Part shown: piece by piece, positions 11,282-19,951 of the stretch
How the letters are laid out: each line of letters starts with the position of its first letter
Position numbering within the stretch: the first letter of the stretch is position 1
NCBI RefSeq assembly: GCF_019050325.1
Contig: NZ_VOMB01000016.1
Coordinates: forward strand, 372,001-436,000
DNA length: 64,000 nucleotides
Direction: 5' to 3'
Source of the DNA: [Mycobacterium] fortunisiensis
GTDB lineage: Bacteria; Actinomycetota; Actinomycetes; Mycobacteriales; Mycobacteriaceae
Translations under genes and position numbers: made by a program
Notes under the pieces: model-generated
The model's input: only the letters and a program-made list of their open reading frames with translations
Database searches by the model: none
What the model was told of the DNA's origin: nothing

Positions 11282-12165
11282 GCGGTCCGAAGCCGGGCTT
11301 GGTGATCGTTGACAAGCCGGCCGGCATGACCAGTCACGATGTGGTGGGCCGGTGCCGGCGATTGTTCGGCACCCGCAAGGTCGGCCATGCCGGGACACTG
11401 GACCCGATGGCCACCGGGGTGCTGGTGGTAGGCATCGAACGCGCCACCAAGATTCTCGGTCTGCTCACTGCCACCGACAAGTCCTATTCGGCCACCATCC
11501 GGCTGGGCCGGTCCACCACCACCGATGATGCAGAAGGTGAAGTGGTGCAGGATGTTTCGGCCGCACATCTGACCGACGAGCAGATCGGCTCCGCGGTGGC
11601 GGTGCTGCGCGGCGACATCGAACAGGTGCCCTCGGCGGTGAGCGCGATCAAGGTCGGCGGCCAGCGGGCCTACAAGCTGGCCCGCGAAGGGCGGACCGTC
11701 GAGTTGGCCGCCCGGCCCGTGCGCGTCGAGCGGTTCGACATCGTCGCGGTGCGACGGGTGGACGGTTTCGTGGATGTCGATGTCGAGGTGGACTGCTCCT
11801 CGGGCACCTACATCCGCGCCCTGGCCCGCGACGTGGGGGTGGCACTGGGCGTCGGTGGGCACCTGACGGCGTTGCGGCGCACCAGGGTTGGAAGGTATGG
11901 GCTGGACGAGGCCCGCACCCTGGAGGACCTCGCTGAGGAAGCCAGGCTGAGCTATTCGCTCGACGTGGCCTGCCTGGTGGGCTTTCCGCGCCGTGACCTG
12001 ACCGAGGCCGAAACGGAGGACACCCGGCACGGCCGAGCGCTGGCGCCGGCCGGAATCGACGGGGTCTACGCGGCCACCGCCCCGGACGGTCGCGTCATCG
12101 CGCTGCTGCAGGACGGCGCGTCACGCACCAAGAACGTGGTCGTGTTGCGCCCGGCCACACTGTGA
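11278..12165 (+). CDS. truB: tRNA pseudouridine(55) synthase
   Basis: Makes pseudouridine 55 in the T-loop of tRNAs. It is 295 residues. The N-terminus [18 protein letters not shown] and the catalytic-Asp motif [14 protein letters not shown] are diagnostic; the C-terminal part has the actinobacterial extension. The GTG start overlaps the pptT stop. Its end faces the SfnB-like gene across an inverted repeat. Confidence 0.96.
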   Translation: MSGPKPGLVIVDKPAGMTSHDVVGRCRRLFGTRKVGHAGTLDPMATGVLVVGIERATKILGLLTATDKSYSATIRLGRSTTTDDAEGEVVQDVSAAHLTDEQIGSAVAVLRGDIEQVPSAVSAIKVGGQRAYKLAREGRTVELAARPVRVERFDIVAVRRVDGFVDVDVEVDCSSGTYIRALARDVGVALGVGGHLTALRRTRVGRYGLDEARTLEDLAEEARLSYSLDVACLVGFPRRDLTEAETEDTRHGRALAPAGIDGVYAATAPDGRVIALLQDGASRTKNVVVLRPATL

Positions 12166-12174
12166 GTAATCCGT

Positions 12175-12234
12175 GCGAGCAGACGTGAAAATACCCGAAA
12201 AGCCCTGAAAAAGGGTACTTTCGCGTCTGCTCGC
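12175..12234. terminator. 22-bp near-perfect inverted repeat between convergent genes
   Basis: The arms GCGAGCAGACGTGAAAATAC.. (12175-12196) and its complement at 12213-12234 (ending CGCGTCTGCTCGC) differ at two positions and enclose a 16-base loop. The element closes truB (+) and the SfnB-like gene (-). GAGCAGACG-type intergenic palindromes are frequent in mycobacteria from memory, so this may belong to a dispersed family. Confidence 0.72.
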
Positions 12235-12251
12235 CCAGTACGTGGGACGCC

Positions 12252-13475
12252 TCAAAGTTGGCCGTGGCGGGGTGGTTTCGTTCCCGCCAGGGTGTAGTTG
12301 CCGATGTGGCGGACCTTCCACCGGGTGGCGTCGTGCAGGGTGTGTGTCCGCGCATCGCGCCAGTAGCGCGAGAGATTTCCCGAGGCCGAGGCACTGCGGG
12401 TCCCGCCGAATTCGAACAGTGTGCTGCCGGCCTCCACCGCAGCCCGGGCGGCGGCGACCTTGGCGATGGCCACCGCGATCGAGGCGGCGGCGGCACTGTC
12501 CTGCGTCAGATCGGCCCGGGCGGTATCGATCTGGCGGGCTGCCTCGGCCAGCAACGCCTGCGCACCCCGCACCGTTACGGTCAGCTCACCGGCGGCCTGC
12601 ACGAGGGTCGGATCCTCGACCGCACTGGAGACCGATGCCTCGAAATGGGGCCGGGCCTTGGCGGCCTGACGTACCGCCTCTTCCAGTGCGGCGGTCGCGA
12701 TGCCCACGTCGAGCGCCGCGTGCAGCAACTGGGCCCGGGCGCCGTACACCGTGGGCCGGGTGAAGATCGGGCTGAACTCCAGGACGTGTTCGCCGGGCAC
12801 CTCGACGGCGGTGAGCGTGACGCTGCCCGACGCCGTGGTCCGCTGACCCATGCCGTCCCAGTCGTCGACGATCTGGACCCCCGGCGCATCCCGTGGAACG
12901 AACGCGATGGCCTTGGCGGTGGCGGCCGTCGGCACCGGTCCCGAACCGTCGGCGCGCGAGGCTCGAACGATCAGCCAGTCGGCGAACAACGCCCCCGTCG
13001 AGTAGTACTTGCGTCCCTGAAGGACATAGCCGCCGGCAGCGACGGTGAGTGTGGTGGTGTCGACGTCGATCGGATGCGGTCCGCGTTCGGACTGCGCGTT
13101 GGCCAGCAGTGCCCCGTCCAGCACCAGGCCGTAGAAGTACGCCTGCTGGGCGGGGGTGCCCTGCAGGCGCAGGGCCTCCAGGAAGGTGAAATGCGAGTGC
13201 GGGATCTGCCCGATCGAGGGATCGCCGTGGGCCAGCAGTCGCATCACCTCGGCGAGCACCACCACGGGCACGTCGAGCCCGCCGTACTCGGCCGGCACCG
13301 TCAACGCCAGCAGCCCGGATTCCTTGAGTGCCGCAACCTGCTCGTGCGGCAGGATCCGGTGGGCGTCACGGGCCCCGGCATCCTCGGCGAACGCGTTCGA
13401 CAGCTCAGCGGCCACGGACAGCGCTGCCCGGGCCGAAGCAATGGGAGTGCGGGTGGCGCCGGCCAGATCGGTCAT
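12252..13475 (-). CDS. SfnB/DszC-like flavin-dependent acyl-CoA-dehydrogenase-fold monooxygenase
   Basis: Acyl-CoA-dehydrogenase-fold protein of 407 residues resembling the SfnB sulfur-acquisition oxidoreductases, which use reduced flavin to process organosulfur compounds. Visible blocks are LLALTVPAEYGGLDVP, GDPSIGQIPHSHFTFLEALR, VLQGRKYYSTGALFADWLIV and the C-terminal FEFGGTRSASASGNLSRYWR. The start (ATG 13475) overlaps the stop of the SsuD-like gene by 4 nt, so both are translated from one minus-strand message. In M. tuberculosis fadE21 occupies a comparable position next to sirR. The exact substrate is unknown. Confidence 0.82.
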   Translation of the reverse strand: MTDLAGATRTPIASARAALSVAAELSNAFAEDAGARDAHRILPHEQVAALKESGLLALTVPAEYGGLDVPVVVLAEVMRLLAHGDPSIGQIPHSHFTFLEALRLQGTPAQQAYFYGLVLDGALLANAQSERGPHPIDVDTTTLTVAAGGYVLQGRKYYSTGALFADWLIVRASRADGSGPVPTAATAKAIAFVPRDAPGVQIVDDWDGMGQRTTASGSVTLTAVEVPGEHVLEFSPIFTRPTVYGARAQLLHAALDVGIATAALEEAVRQAAKARPHFEASVSSAVEDPTLVQAAGELTVTVRGAQALLAEAARQIDTARADLTQDSAAAASIAVAIAKVAAARAAVEAGSTLFEFGGTRSASASGNLSRYWRDARTHTLHDATRWKVRHIGNYTLAGTKPPRHGQL

Positions 13476-14641
13476 CGCGGCGCGCCGACGAATGGGATCG
13501 AGGCCGGCGCAGCGACCTCGCCGCCCCCGCCGAACAGGCCGCGCTGACGAAGGATGGGCACCACGCCCTCGCCGAACCAGAACAACTCCTCCAGGTGCGG
13601 ATAGCCGGAGAAGATGAACTCGTCGATGCCGATCTCGGCGTACTCGGCGATCCGGTCGGCCACCTCGGTGTGGCTGCCCACCAGCGCGGTGCCCGCCCCG
13701 CCGCGCACCAATCCGACGCCCGACCACAGGTTCGGGGCGATCTCCAGGCTGCGGGCGTCACTCCAGGTGCCGCTGCGGCGGTTGGCCTCGTGCAGCGCCA
13801 GCATGCGCTTCTGGCCCTCGGACTGGCTGCGGGCCAGCCCGGCCTGCGCCGCCGCGACCGTCTCCTCGTCCAGTGCGCCGATCAGGCGGTCGGCCTGGGC
13901 CCAGGCCTCCTCGGCGGTGTCCCGCGAAATGGTGTGCAACCGGATCCCGAAGCGCAGCTTGCGTCCCTGCTCCTCGCCGAGCGCCCGGATCCATTCGATC
14001 TTCTCGGCCACCGCGGCCGGCGGCTCACCCCAGGTCAGATAGACATCGGAATGCCGGGCCGCCACCGGGCCGGCCGCCTGCGAGCTGCCTCCGAAGTACA
14101 GCGGCGGCACCGGGGTGGGCGGCAACGCCAGCGACGCCTCCTCTACGTCGATGTACTCGCCCTTGTGGGTCACCGTCTCACCGGCCCACAGCCGCCGCAC
14201 CACGTCGAGGAATTCGTCGCAACGCGCATACCGCGCGTCTTTGTCCAGGTGATCGCCGAAGGCCCGCTGCTCGTGTGCTTCACCGCCGACGACGACATTG
14301 AGCAGGATCCGTCCCGGCGCGTGCCGAGCGAACGTCGCCGCCATCTGCGCCGACAGGGTCGGGCTCACCAGACCTGGACGGAACGCCACCAGAAACGCCA
14401 GCGAGGTGGTCTCGCGTGCCAGCAGGGCCGCGGTGACGAACGCGTCCTCGCACCAGGCCCCGGTCGGGATCAGCGCGCCGGTGAAACCGAACCGCTCGGC
14501 CGAGCGGACGATCGACGCCAGATAGTCGATCGAGGCCTCACGATCACCACCGGCCGCGCCGGCGGGCGTGCCGTGACCACCGCCGACGATCAGCCGGCTG
14601 TCGCCGTAGGTGGGCAGGAACCAGTGCAGAGAAACAGTCAC
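13472..14641 (-). CDS. FMNH2-dependent alkanesulfonate monooxygenase-like LLM flavoprotein
   Basis: Luciferase-like monooxygenase of 389 residues, closest in motif to SsuD. The sequence has SLHWFLPTYGDSR at the start, a central LLNVVVGGEAHEQRAFGDHL, YFGGSSQAAGPVAARHSDVY, and the SsuD-like FIFSGYPHLEEL near the C-terminus. It would release sulfite from alkanesulfonates using reduced flavin supplied by a separate reductase, none of which is encoded nearby. It is paired with the SfnB-like gene (4-nt overlap), suggesting use under sulfate limitation. No transporter gene accompanies it here. Confidence 0.83.
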   Translation of the reverse strand: MTVSLHWFLPTYGDSRLIVGGGHGTPAGAAGGDREASIDYLASIVRSAERFGFTGALIPTGAWCEDAFVTAALLARETTSLAFLVAFRPGLVSPTLSAQMAATFARHAPGRILLNVVVGGEAHEQRAFGDHLDKDARYARCDEFLDVVRRLWAGETVTHKGEYIDVEEASLALPPTPVPPLYFGGSSQAAGPVAARHSDVYLTWGEPPAAVAEKIEWIRALGEEQGRKLRFGIRLHTISRDTAEEAWAQADRLIGALDEETVAAAQAGLARSQSEGQKRMLALHEANRRSGTWSDARSLEIAPNLWSGVGLVRGGAGTALVGSHTEVADRIAEYAEIGIDEFIFSGYPHLEELFWFGEGVVPILRQRGLFGGGGEVAAPASIPFVGAPR

Positions 14642-14698
14642 GAAGACGACATCTTGGCGTCGACGCCGTCAGCACGCACGGGTAAAAATCGCGATGAT

Positions 14699-15415
14699 TC
14701 AGCTCGCGACGACCCAGATCGCCTCGGCGGCCGGACTGCCCAGCTCGACCTGCACGCTGGTGTCGTCGTCGCCGCCGGCGGCCGGGTGGGGGGCCTGGAC
14801 CGCCACCGAGATCACCCCGGCGAAATCGCGCCGAGCCAACACCCGCACCCGCGAATCGAGGCTGATGCCGACGCTGTCGAAGTAGCGCAGCATTTCCGGA
14901 TCGGCATCGGAGATACGGGCCACCGTGCCCGCGTCGCCGTCCTGGCAGGCGGACAGCTGCCGGGCCGGCGGGGTGGGCACCTGACCGTCGGCGGCCGGGA
15001 TCGGATCGCCGTGCGGATCGCGGGTGGGGTGGCCCAACTTGGCATCGATGCGGTCGAGCATCCGGTCGGACACCGCATGCTCGAGGATCTCGGCCTCGTC
15101 GTGCACCTCGTCCCAGCTGTAGCCCAGTTCCTGCACCAGGAAGGTTTCCATCAACCGGTGCCGGCGGACCATCGCCAGCGCGGCGCGCCGGCCCGCGTCG
15201 GTCAACGTCACCGCGCCATACTTCTCATGGTCGACCAGGCCCTGGTCGGCGAGTTTGCGAATGGATTCCGACGCCGTCGAGGCCGACACGCCGATGCGTT
15301 CGGCCAGCAGTTTGGTGCTGACCTTCTCGCGAGACCACTCCTGGGCCGTCCAGATGACTTTCAGATAGTCCTGGGCAACCGTGGACAGGTCTTGGTGGTT
15401 ACCGTCGGGACTCAC
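14699..15415 (-). CDS. mntR: DtxR/MntR-family metal-dependent repressor (SirR type)
   Basis: Metal-responsive repressor of 238 residues matching Rv2788 (SirR/MntR). The N-terminal winged helix contains ISASTASES-like recognition sequence (RIGVSASTASESIRKLADQG), followed by the dimerisation/metal domain with EILEHAVSDRMLDRID. The C-terminal ~80 residues form an FeoA-like SH3 domain. The gene is 57 nt upstream of the SsuD-like gene on the same strand, so readthrough is possible. The GTG start has TAAACT 8 nt before it. The divergent 80 bp to ribF contains no clear MntR palindrome that I could find. Confidence 0.88.
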   Translation of the reverse strand: MSPDGNHQDLSTVAQDYLKVIWTAQEWSREKVSTKLLAERIGVSASTASESIRKLADQGLVDHEKYGAVTLTDAGRRAALAMVRRHRLMETFLVQELGYSWDEVHDEAEILEHAVSDRMLDRIDAKLGHPTRDPHGDPIPAADGQVPTPPARQLSACQDGDAGTVARISDADPEMLRYFDSVGISLDSRVRVLARRDFAGVISVAVQAPHPAAGGDDDTSVQVELGSPAAEAIWVVAS

Positions 15416-15483
15416 AGTAGGAAAGTTTAGGCAATCGTCACCTGATCGGGGGATCTAGAGCAGACCGCGTCGCCGTCGGGTCG

Positions 15484-15489
15484 TAGGCT
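15484..15489 (+). promoter_or_regulatory. leaderless -10 (TAGGCT) of ribF
   Basis: TAGGCT ends 6 nt before the GTG at 15496, so transcription should begin at or next to the start codon. Confidence 0.65.
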
Positions 15490-15495
15490 GATCGC

Positions 15496-16482
15496 GTGCA
15501 GCGCTGGCGTGGGCAGGACGAGATCCCCACGGACTGGGGCAGGTGTGTGGTCACCATCGGGGTGTTCGACGGGGTACACCGCGGACACGCAGAGTTGATC
15601 AGCCATGCGGTGAAAGCGGGCCGATCACGGGGAGTGCCGGTGGTCCTCATGACCTTCGACCCCCATCCGATGGAAGTGGTGTTTCCGGGTAGTCACCCGG
15701 CTCAACTGACGACCCTGACCCGGCGCGCCGAACTGGTCGAGGAACTCGGCGTCGACGTCTTCCTCGTCATGCCGTTCACCTCCGATTTCATGAAGCTCAC
15801 CCCGGAGCGCTACATCCACGAGCTGCTCGTGGAGGACCTGCACGCGGTCGAGGTCGTGGTGGGGGAGAACTTCACGTTCGGCAAGAAGGCCGCGGGCAAC
15901 GTGGCGATGCTGCGCGCGGCCGGAGAGCGGTTCGGGTTCGCTGTCGAGAGCATGTCGCTGGTGACCGAAACCCTCGATCCCGAACACCGTGACGAGCGGG
16001 TCACCTTCTCGTCGACCTACATCCGATCCTGTGTCGACGCCGGGGACGTGGTGGCCGCCGCCGAAGCCCTGGGCCGTCCGCACCGCGTCGAGGGCGTGGT
16101 GGTGCGCGGCGACGGTCGTGGCCGGGTGCTGGGCTTCCCGACCGCCAACGTGGCGCCCCCGATGTACTCGGCCATCCCCGCCGACGGGGTGTACGCCGCC
16201 TGGTTCACGGTGCTGGGCCACGGTCCGGTGGTCGGCACCGTCACCCCCGGTGAGCGGTATCAGGCCGCGGTCTCGGTGGGAACCAACCCCACCTTCTCCG
16301 GGCGTACCCGCACCGTCGAGGCATTCGTCCTGGACACCGAGGCCGATCTGTACGGCCAGCACGTCGCGGTCGATTTCGTGGCCCGCATCCGGGGAATGGA
16401 AAAGTTCGACCGGGTGGAACAACTGGTCGCCGAGATGAAGCGGGATGCCGACAAGGCCCGCACGATTCTGAGTTCGCACTGA
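15496..16482 (+). CDS. ribF: bifunctional riboflavin kinase / FAD synthetase
   Basis: Converts riboflavin to FMN and FAD. The 328-residue protein has the N-terminal adenylyltransferase domain with VVTIGVFDGVHRGHAELI and VGENFTFGKKAAGN, and a C-terminal kinase domain with GDGRGRVLGFPTANV and VSVGTNPTFSG. The GTG start is supported by the leaderless -10 at 15484. Flavins made here would feed the flavoproteins encoded next door. It precedes rpsO, as in M. tuberculosis. Confidence 0.96.
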   Translation: MQRWRGQDEIPTDWGRCVVTIGVFDGVHRGHAELISHAVKAGRSRGVPVVLMTFDPHPMEVVFPGSHPAQLTTLTRRAELVEELGVDVFLVMPFTSDFMKLTPERYIHELLVEDLHAVEVVVGENFTFGKKAAGNVAMLRAAGERFGFAVESMSLVTETLDPEHRDERVTFSSTYIRSCVDAGDVVAAAEALGRPHRVEGVVVRGDGRGRVLGFPTANVAPPMYSAIPADGVYAAWFTVLGHGPVVGTVTPGERYQAAVSVGTNPTFSGRTRTVEAFVLDTEADLYGQHVAVDFVARIRGMEKFDRVEQLVAEMKRDADKARTILSSH

Positions 16483-16492
16483 GTCGGCTGAA

Positions 16493-16521
16493 TTCGCGGC
16501 TCGCCGCGATACTGCTAGACT
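16493..16521 (+). promoter_or_regulatory. candidate rpsO promoter
   Basis: TTCGCG (16493-16498), a 17-nt spacer and TAGACT (16516-16521) preceded by TGC give an extended -10 SigA-type promoter. It lies about 84 nt before the rpsO GTG, leaving a leader of roughly 75 nt where S15 autoregulation could act. Confidence 0.5.
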
Positions 16522-16604
16522 TTGCGCCGATCCGGTGCATGCTGCAGTCCGCGGTGGCTGTGCCGAGAATATGTTCGCGGGACTGAAATGATGGAGTTAC
16601 CTTC

Positions 16605-16874
16605 GTGGCGCTTACTGCCGAGCAGAAAAAAGAAATCCTGAGCAGCTACGGCCTGCACGAGACTGACACCGGTTCGCCGGAGGCTCAGGTCGCCCTGCTG
16701 ACCAAGCGGATCTCGGACCTGACCGAGCACCTCAAGCAGCACAAGCACGACCACCACTCGCGGCGCGGCCTGCTGCTGCTCGTCGGCCGTCGGCGCCGGC
16801 TGCTGAAGTACGTCGCCCAGGTCGACGTGGCGCGCTACCGCTCACTGATCGAGCGTCTCGGGCTGCGTCGCTGA
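16605..16874 (+). CDS. rpsO: 30S ribosomal protein S15
   Basis: Primary 16S rRNA-binding protein of 89 residues, the standard length. The conserved stretch [19 protein letters not shown] and the basic block [19 protein letters not shown] identify it. It uses a GTG start with GGAG (16594-16597) upstream. It is followed 24 nt after its stop by a strong hairpin terminator that lies inside the 5' end of lppU. Confidence 0.97.
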   Translation: MALTAEQKKEILSSYGLHETDTGSPEAQVALLTKRISDLTEHLKQHKHDHHSRRGLLLLVGRRRRLLKYVAQVDVARYRSLIERLGLRR

Positions 16875-16884
16875 CGCGGCCCCG

Positions 16885-17403
16885 GTGCCGACACTTTCCG
16901 CGGCTGCCCCTCTCGGGGCAGCCGCGATACTTTTCCTCGGCCTCGTCGGCGGCGTGACCGCATGCTCGTCGGCGGCCGCCGCGGACATGAAGGCGGGCGA
17001 CTGCCTGAAGATGAGCGGGACCTTCGAGCGCCCGGACGCCAGCCATGCCGAATGCGGCAGCGACGCGTCGAACTACAAGATCATCTCGGTGCTGACGGGG
17101 CCGACCGGCGTTGCCCAGTGCCCGATCGACGTCGACACCTATTACTCGGTGCGCAGCGCCTTCAGCGAGGAAACCCAGACCCTGTGCCTGGACATCGACT
17201 GGGTCACCGGCGGCTGCATGAACATCGACCCCAACAACGACAAAGACCCCTACCGGGTGGACTGCGCGGATTCGTCTGCGCCGCACCGCCAACGGGCCAC
17301 CGAGGTTCTCCGCGGGGTGTCGAACGTCGATCAATGCGCCAGCGGAGTGGGCTACGCGTACTCGGAACGCCAGTTCACCGTGTGTGTGGAAGACGTGTCC
17401 TAG
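16885..17403 (+). CDS. lppU: LppU-like lipoprotein
   Basis: Predicted exported lipoprotein of 172 residues in the same place as M. tuberculosis lppU (Rv2784c). A hydrophobic segment leads to the lipobox VTAC (Cys27), followed by a domain with three or more Cys pairs (GDCLKM, HAECGS, DQCASG, FTVCVED) and MKAGDCLK like other Lpp/DUF proteins. The GTG at 16885 is the only in-frame start candidate, yet the signal peptide then lacks the usual N-terminal Lys/Arg, and codons 5-14 coincide with a terminator-type hairpin. The function is unknown and the start is uncertain. Confidence 0.78.
   Translation: MPTLSAAAPLGAAAILFLGLVGGVTACSSAAAADMKAGDCLKMSGTFERPDASHAECGSDASNYKIISVLTGPTGVAQCPIDVDTYYSVRSAFSEETQTLCLDIDWVTGGCMNIDPNNDKDPYRVDCADSSAPHRQRATEVLRGVSNVDQCASGVGYAYSERQFTVCVEDVS
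16899..16926 (+). terminator. rpsO terminator hairpin, inside lppU
   Basis: The 12-bp arms CGCGGCTGCCCC (16899-16910) and GGGGCAGCCGCG (16915-16926) pair perfectly around TCTC. ATACTTTTCC follows, a short T-run typical of an intrinsic terminator. The hairpin begins 25 nt after the rpsO stop and overlaps the first codons of lppU. Confidence 0.75.
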
Positions 17404-17695
17404 CTGGCACGGATGGCTGTCGCGCGGTTGCTGCCGTGTAACATGAGGGCGTTCAGCGGCTGAAATCTGCGCTGAGCACCAGGTGCGACATCCGCAGTCC
17501 GCGGACGACGTCCCTGCGAGTCATATCGGGCCCGCCGACTCGGGCGGTCTTCGGTAGTGGCTGCCGGAACTCCGTAGAACGGGGTCCTCCGGCCGCTTCG
17601 ATCGACGGCCGTGGCCGATTCCAGGGTCCGTGGCGTATCGCCATCGTGATGACGCGAAAACAGTTGAATGAATTCGAAAGAGGCCAACGGACTCG
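17404..17695 (+). promoter_or_regulatory. pnp upstream region with candidate promoter and long leader
   Basis: This 292-bp gap holds no convincing gene. TAACAT (17439-17444), preceded by TG, is a plausible -10, which would leave a leader of about 245 nt. The leader contains several small G+C-rich hairpin possibilities, such as GTCCGCGGAC near 17497. Long structured leaders with autoregulation are known for pnp in enterobacteria; that parallel is inference here. GAAAGAGG (17675-17682) is the ribosome-binding site for pnp. Confidence 0.45.
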
Positions 17696-19951
17696 ATGTC
17701 TGTAGTTGAACTTGAAGACGGTGTGTTCGAATCCACCGCAACCCTCGACAATGGGAGCTTCGGCACCCGCACCATCCGTTTCGAGACCGGCCGGCTGGCC
17801 CAGCAGGCCGCCGGCGCCGTCGTCGCCTACCTCGACGACGAGACCATGCTGCTCAGCGCCACCACCGCCAGCAAGACGCCGAAGGATCACTTCGACTTCT
17901 TCCCCTTGACCATCGACGTCGAGGAGCGGATGTACGCCGCCGGCCGCATCCCCGGCTCGTTCTTCCGGCGTGAGGGACGTCCCTCCACCGATGCGATCCT
18001 GACCTGCCGCCTGATCGACCGGCCGCTGCGCCCGTCGTTCGTGTCCGGCCTGCGTAACGAGATCCAGGTCGTGGTGACGGTGCTGAGCCTGGATCCGAAG
18101 GATCTGTACGACGTGCTGGCCATCAATGCCGCCTCGGCGTCGACCCAGATCTCCGGCCTGCCGTTCTCCGGTCCGGTCGGCGGCGTGCGCGTCGCTCTCA
18201 TTGACGGCCAGTGGGTCGCCTTCCCGACCGTCGAGCAGCTGGAGAAGGCCGTCTTCGACATGGTCGTCGCGGGCCGCAAGGTGGGCGAGGACGTCGCGAT
18301 CATGATGGTCGAGGCCGAAGCCACCGAGAACGTCATCGATCTGGTCGCCGGCGGTGCCCAGGCCCCCACCGAGGCCGTCGTCGCCGAGGGCCTGGAGGCT
18401 GCCAAGCCGTTCATCGCGACCCTGTGCGACGCCCAGGCCGCGCTGGCCGAGAAGGCCGCCAAGGAGATCGCCGAGTACCCGCTGTTCCCCGATTACGAGG
18501 CAGACGTCTACGACGCCGTGGCCGCGGTGGCCACCGACGCGCTGTCGGAGGCACTGACCATCGCGGGCAAGCACGAGCGCGACGACCGCACCAACGAGAT
18601 CAAAGTCGAGGTGCTCGAGCGTCTGGGCGATACCTACGCCGGCCGTGAGAAGGAAATCGGTGCGGCCTACCGCTCGCTGACCAAAAAGCTTGTGCGCCAG
18701 CGCATCCTTACCGACCACTTCCGCATCGACGGCCGTGGTGTGACCGACATCCGCGCGCTGTCGGCCGAGGTGGCCATCATCCCGCGGGCCCACGGCAGCG
18801 CGCTGTTCGAGCGCGGCGAGACCCAGATCATGGGTGTCACCACGCTGGACATGGTCAAGATGGCCCAGCAGATCGACTCGCTGGGGCCCGAGACCAGCAA
18901 GCGCTACATGCACCACTACAACTTCCCGCCGTTCTCGACCGGTGAGACCGGCCGCGTCGGTTCGCCCAAGCGCCGCGAGATCGGCCACGGTGCGCTGGCC
19001 GAGCGTGCGCTGGTTCCGGTGCTGCCGAGCGTCGAGGAGTTCCCGTACGCGATCCGTCAGGTGTCGGAGGCGTTGGGCTCCAACGGCTCGACCTCGATGG
19101 GCTCGGTGTGTGCCTCGACTCTGTCGTTGCTGAACGCCGGTGTGCCCCTCAAGGCGCCGGTGGCCGGCATCGCCATGGGTCTGGTGTCCGATCAGGTTGG
19201 CGGCGAGACCCGCTATGTGACGTTGACCGACATCCTCGGCGCCGAGGATGCCTTCGGCGACATGGACTTCAAGTGCGCAGGCACCAAGGACTTCGTCACC
19301 GCCCTGCAGCTCGACACCAAGCTCGACGGCATCCCCTCGAAGGTGCTCGCCGGCGCCCTGGCCCAGGCCAAGGACGCGCGTCTGACCATCCTCGACGTGA
19401 TGGCCGAGGCCATCGACGCTCCCGACGAGATGAGCCCGTACGCGCCGCGGATCACCACGATCAAGGTTCCGGTCGACAAGATCGGTGAGGTCATCGGGCC
19501 CAAGGGCAAGATGATCAACTCGATCACCGAGGAGACCGGCGCGTCGATCTCCATCGAGGACGACGGCACGGTGTTCGTCGGCGCCAGCAACGGCGAGGCG
19601 GCTCAGGCGGCGATCGACAAGATCAACGCCATCGCCAACCCGCAGCTGCCCAAGATCGGTGAGCGGTTCCTCGGCACGGTCGTCAAGACCACTGATTTTG
19701 GCGCCTTCGTTTCCTTGCTGCCGGGCCGTGACGGCCTGGTCCACATCTCCAAGCTGGGCCGCGGCAAGCGGATCAACAAGGTCGAGGACGTGGTCAAGGT
19801 CGGCGACAAGCTCCGCGTCGAGATCGCCGACATCGACAACCGCGGCAAGATCTCGCTGGTGCTGGTCGACGAGGATGGTGCGGACAAGGCTGAGGGGGCG
19901 GCTGACGGTGCTGCGGCTCCGGCCGAAGCTGCCATCGCCACCGAGTCCTGA
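17696..19951 (+). CDS. pnp: polyribonucleotide nucleotidyltransferase (PNPase / GpsI)
   Basis: 3'-5' phosphorolytic exoribonuclease and degradosome component. The 751-residue protein has two RNase PH-like domains (first with [20 protein letters not shown], second with [19 protein letters not shown]), an alpha-helical linker, a KH domain ([20 protein letters not shown]) and an S1 domain ([18 protein letters not shown]). The acidic Ala-rich tail is typical of actinobacteria. The ATG has a good upstream GAAAGAGG. The M16 peptidase gene pepR begins within its 3' end. Confidence 0.97.
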   Translation: MSVVELEDGVFESTATLDNGSFGTRTIRFETGRLAQQAAGAVVAYLDDETMLLSATTASKTPKDHFDFFPLTIDVEERMYAAGRIPGSFFRREGRPSTDAILTCRLIDRPLRPSFVSGLRNEIQVVVTVLSLDPKDLYDVLAINAASASTQISGLPFSGPVGGVRVALIDGQWVAFPTVEQLEKAVFDMVVAGRKVGEDVAIMMVEAEATENVIDLVAGGAQAPTEAVVAEGLEAAKPFIATLCDAQAALAEKAAKEIAEYPLFPDYEADVYDAVAAVATDALSEALTIAGKHERDDRTNEIKVEVLERLGDTYAGREKEIGAAYRSLTKKLVRQRILTDHFRIDGRGVTDIRALSAEVAIIPRAHGSALFERGETQIMGVTTLDMVKMAQQIDSLGPETSKRYMHHYNFPPFSTGETGRVGSPKRREIGHGALAERALVPVLPSVEEFPYAIRQVSEALGSNGSTSMGSVCASTLSLLNAGVPLKAPVAGIAMGLVSDQVGGETRYVTLTDILGAEDAFGDMDFKCAGTKDFVTALQLDTKLDGIPSKVLAGALAQAKDARLTILDVMAEAIDAPDEMSPYAPRITTIKVPVDKIGEVIGPKGKMINSITEETGASISIEDDGTVFVGASNGEAAQAAIDKINAIANPQLPKIGERFLGTVVKTTDFGAFVSLLPGRDGLVHISKLGRGKRINKVEDVVKVGDKLRVEIADIDNRGKISLVLVDEDGADKAEGAADGAAAPAEAAIATES

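Noticed and set aside
13328..15430. A 700-codon plus-strand frame opposite the SsuD-like and mntR genes
   Set aside because: It has no recognisable domain and crosses several well-supported minus-strand genes; the composition is that of an antisense shadow.
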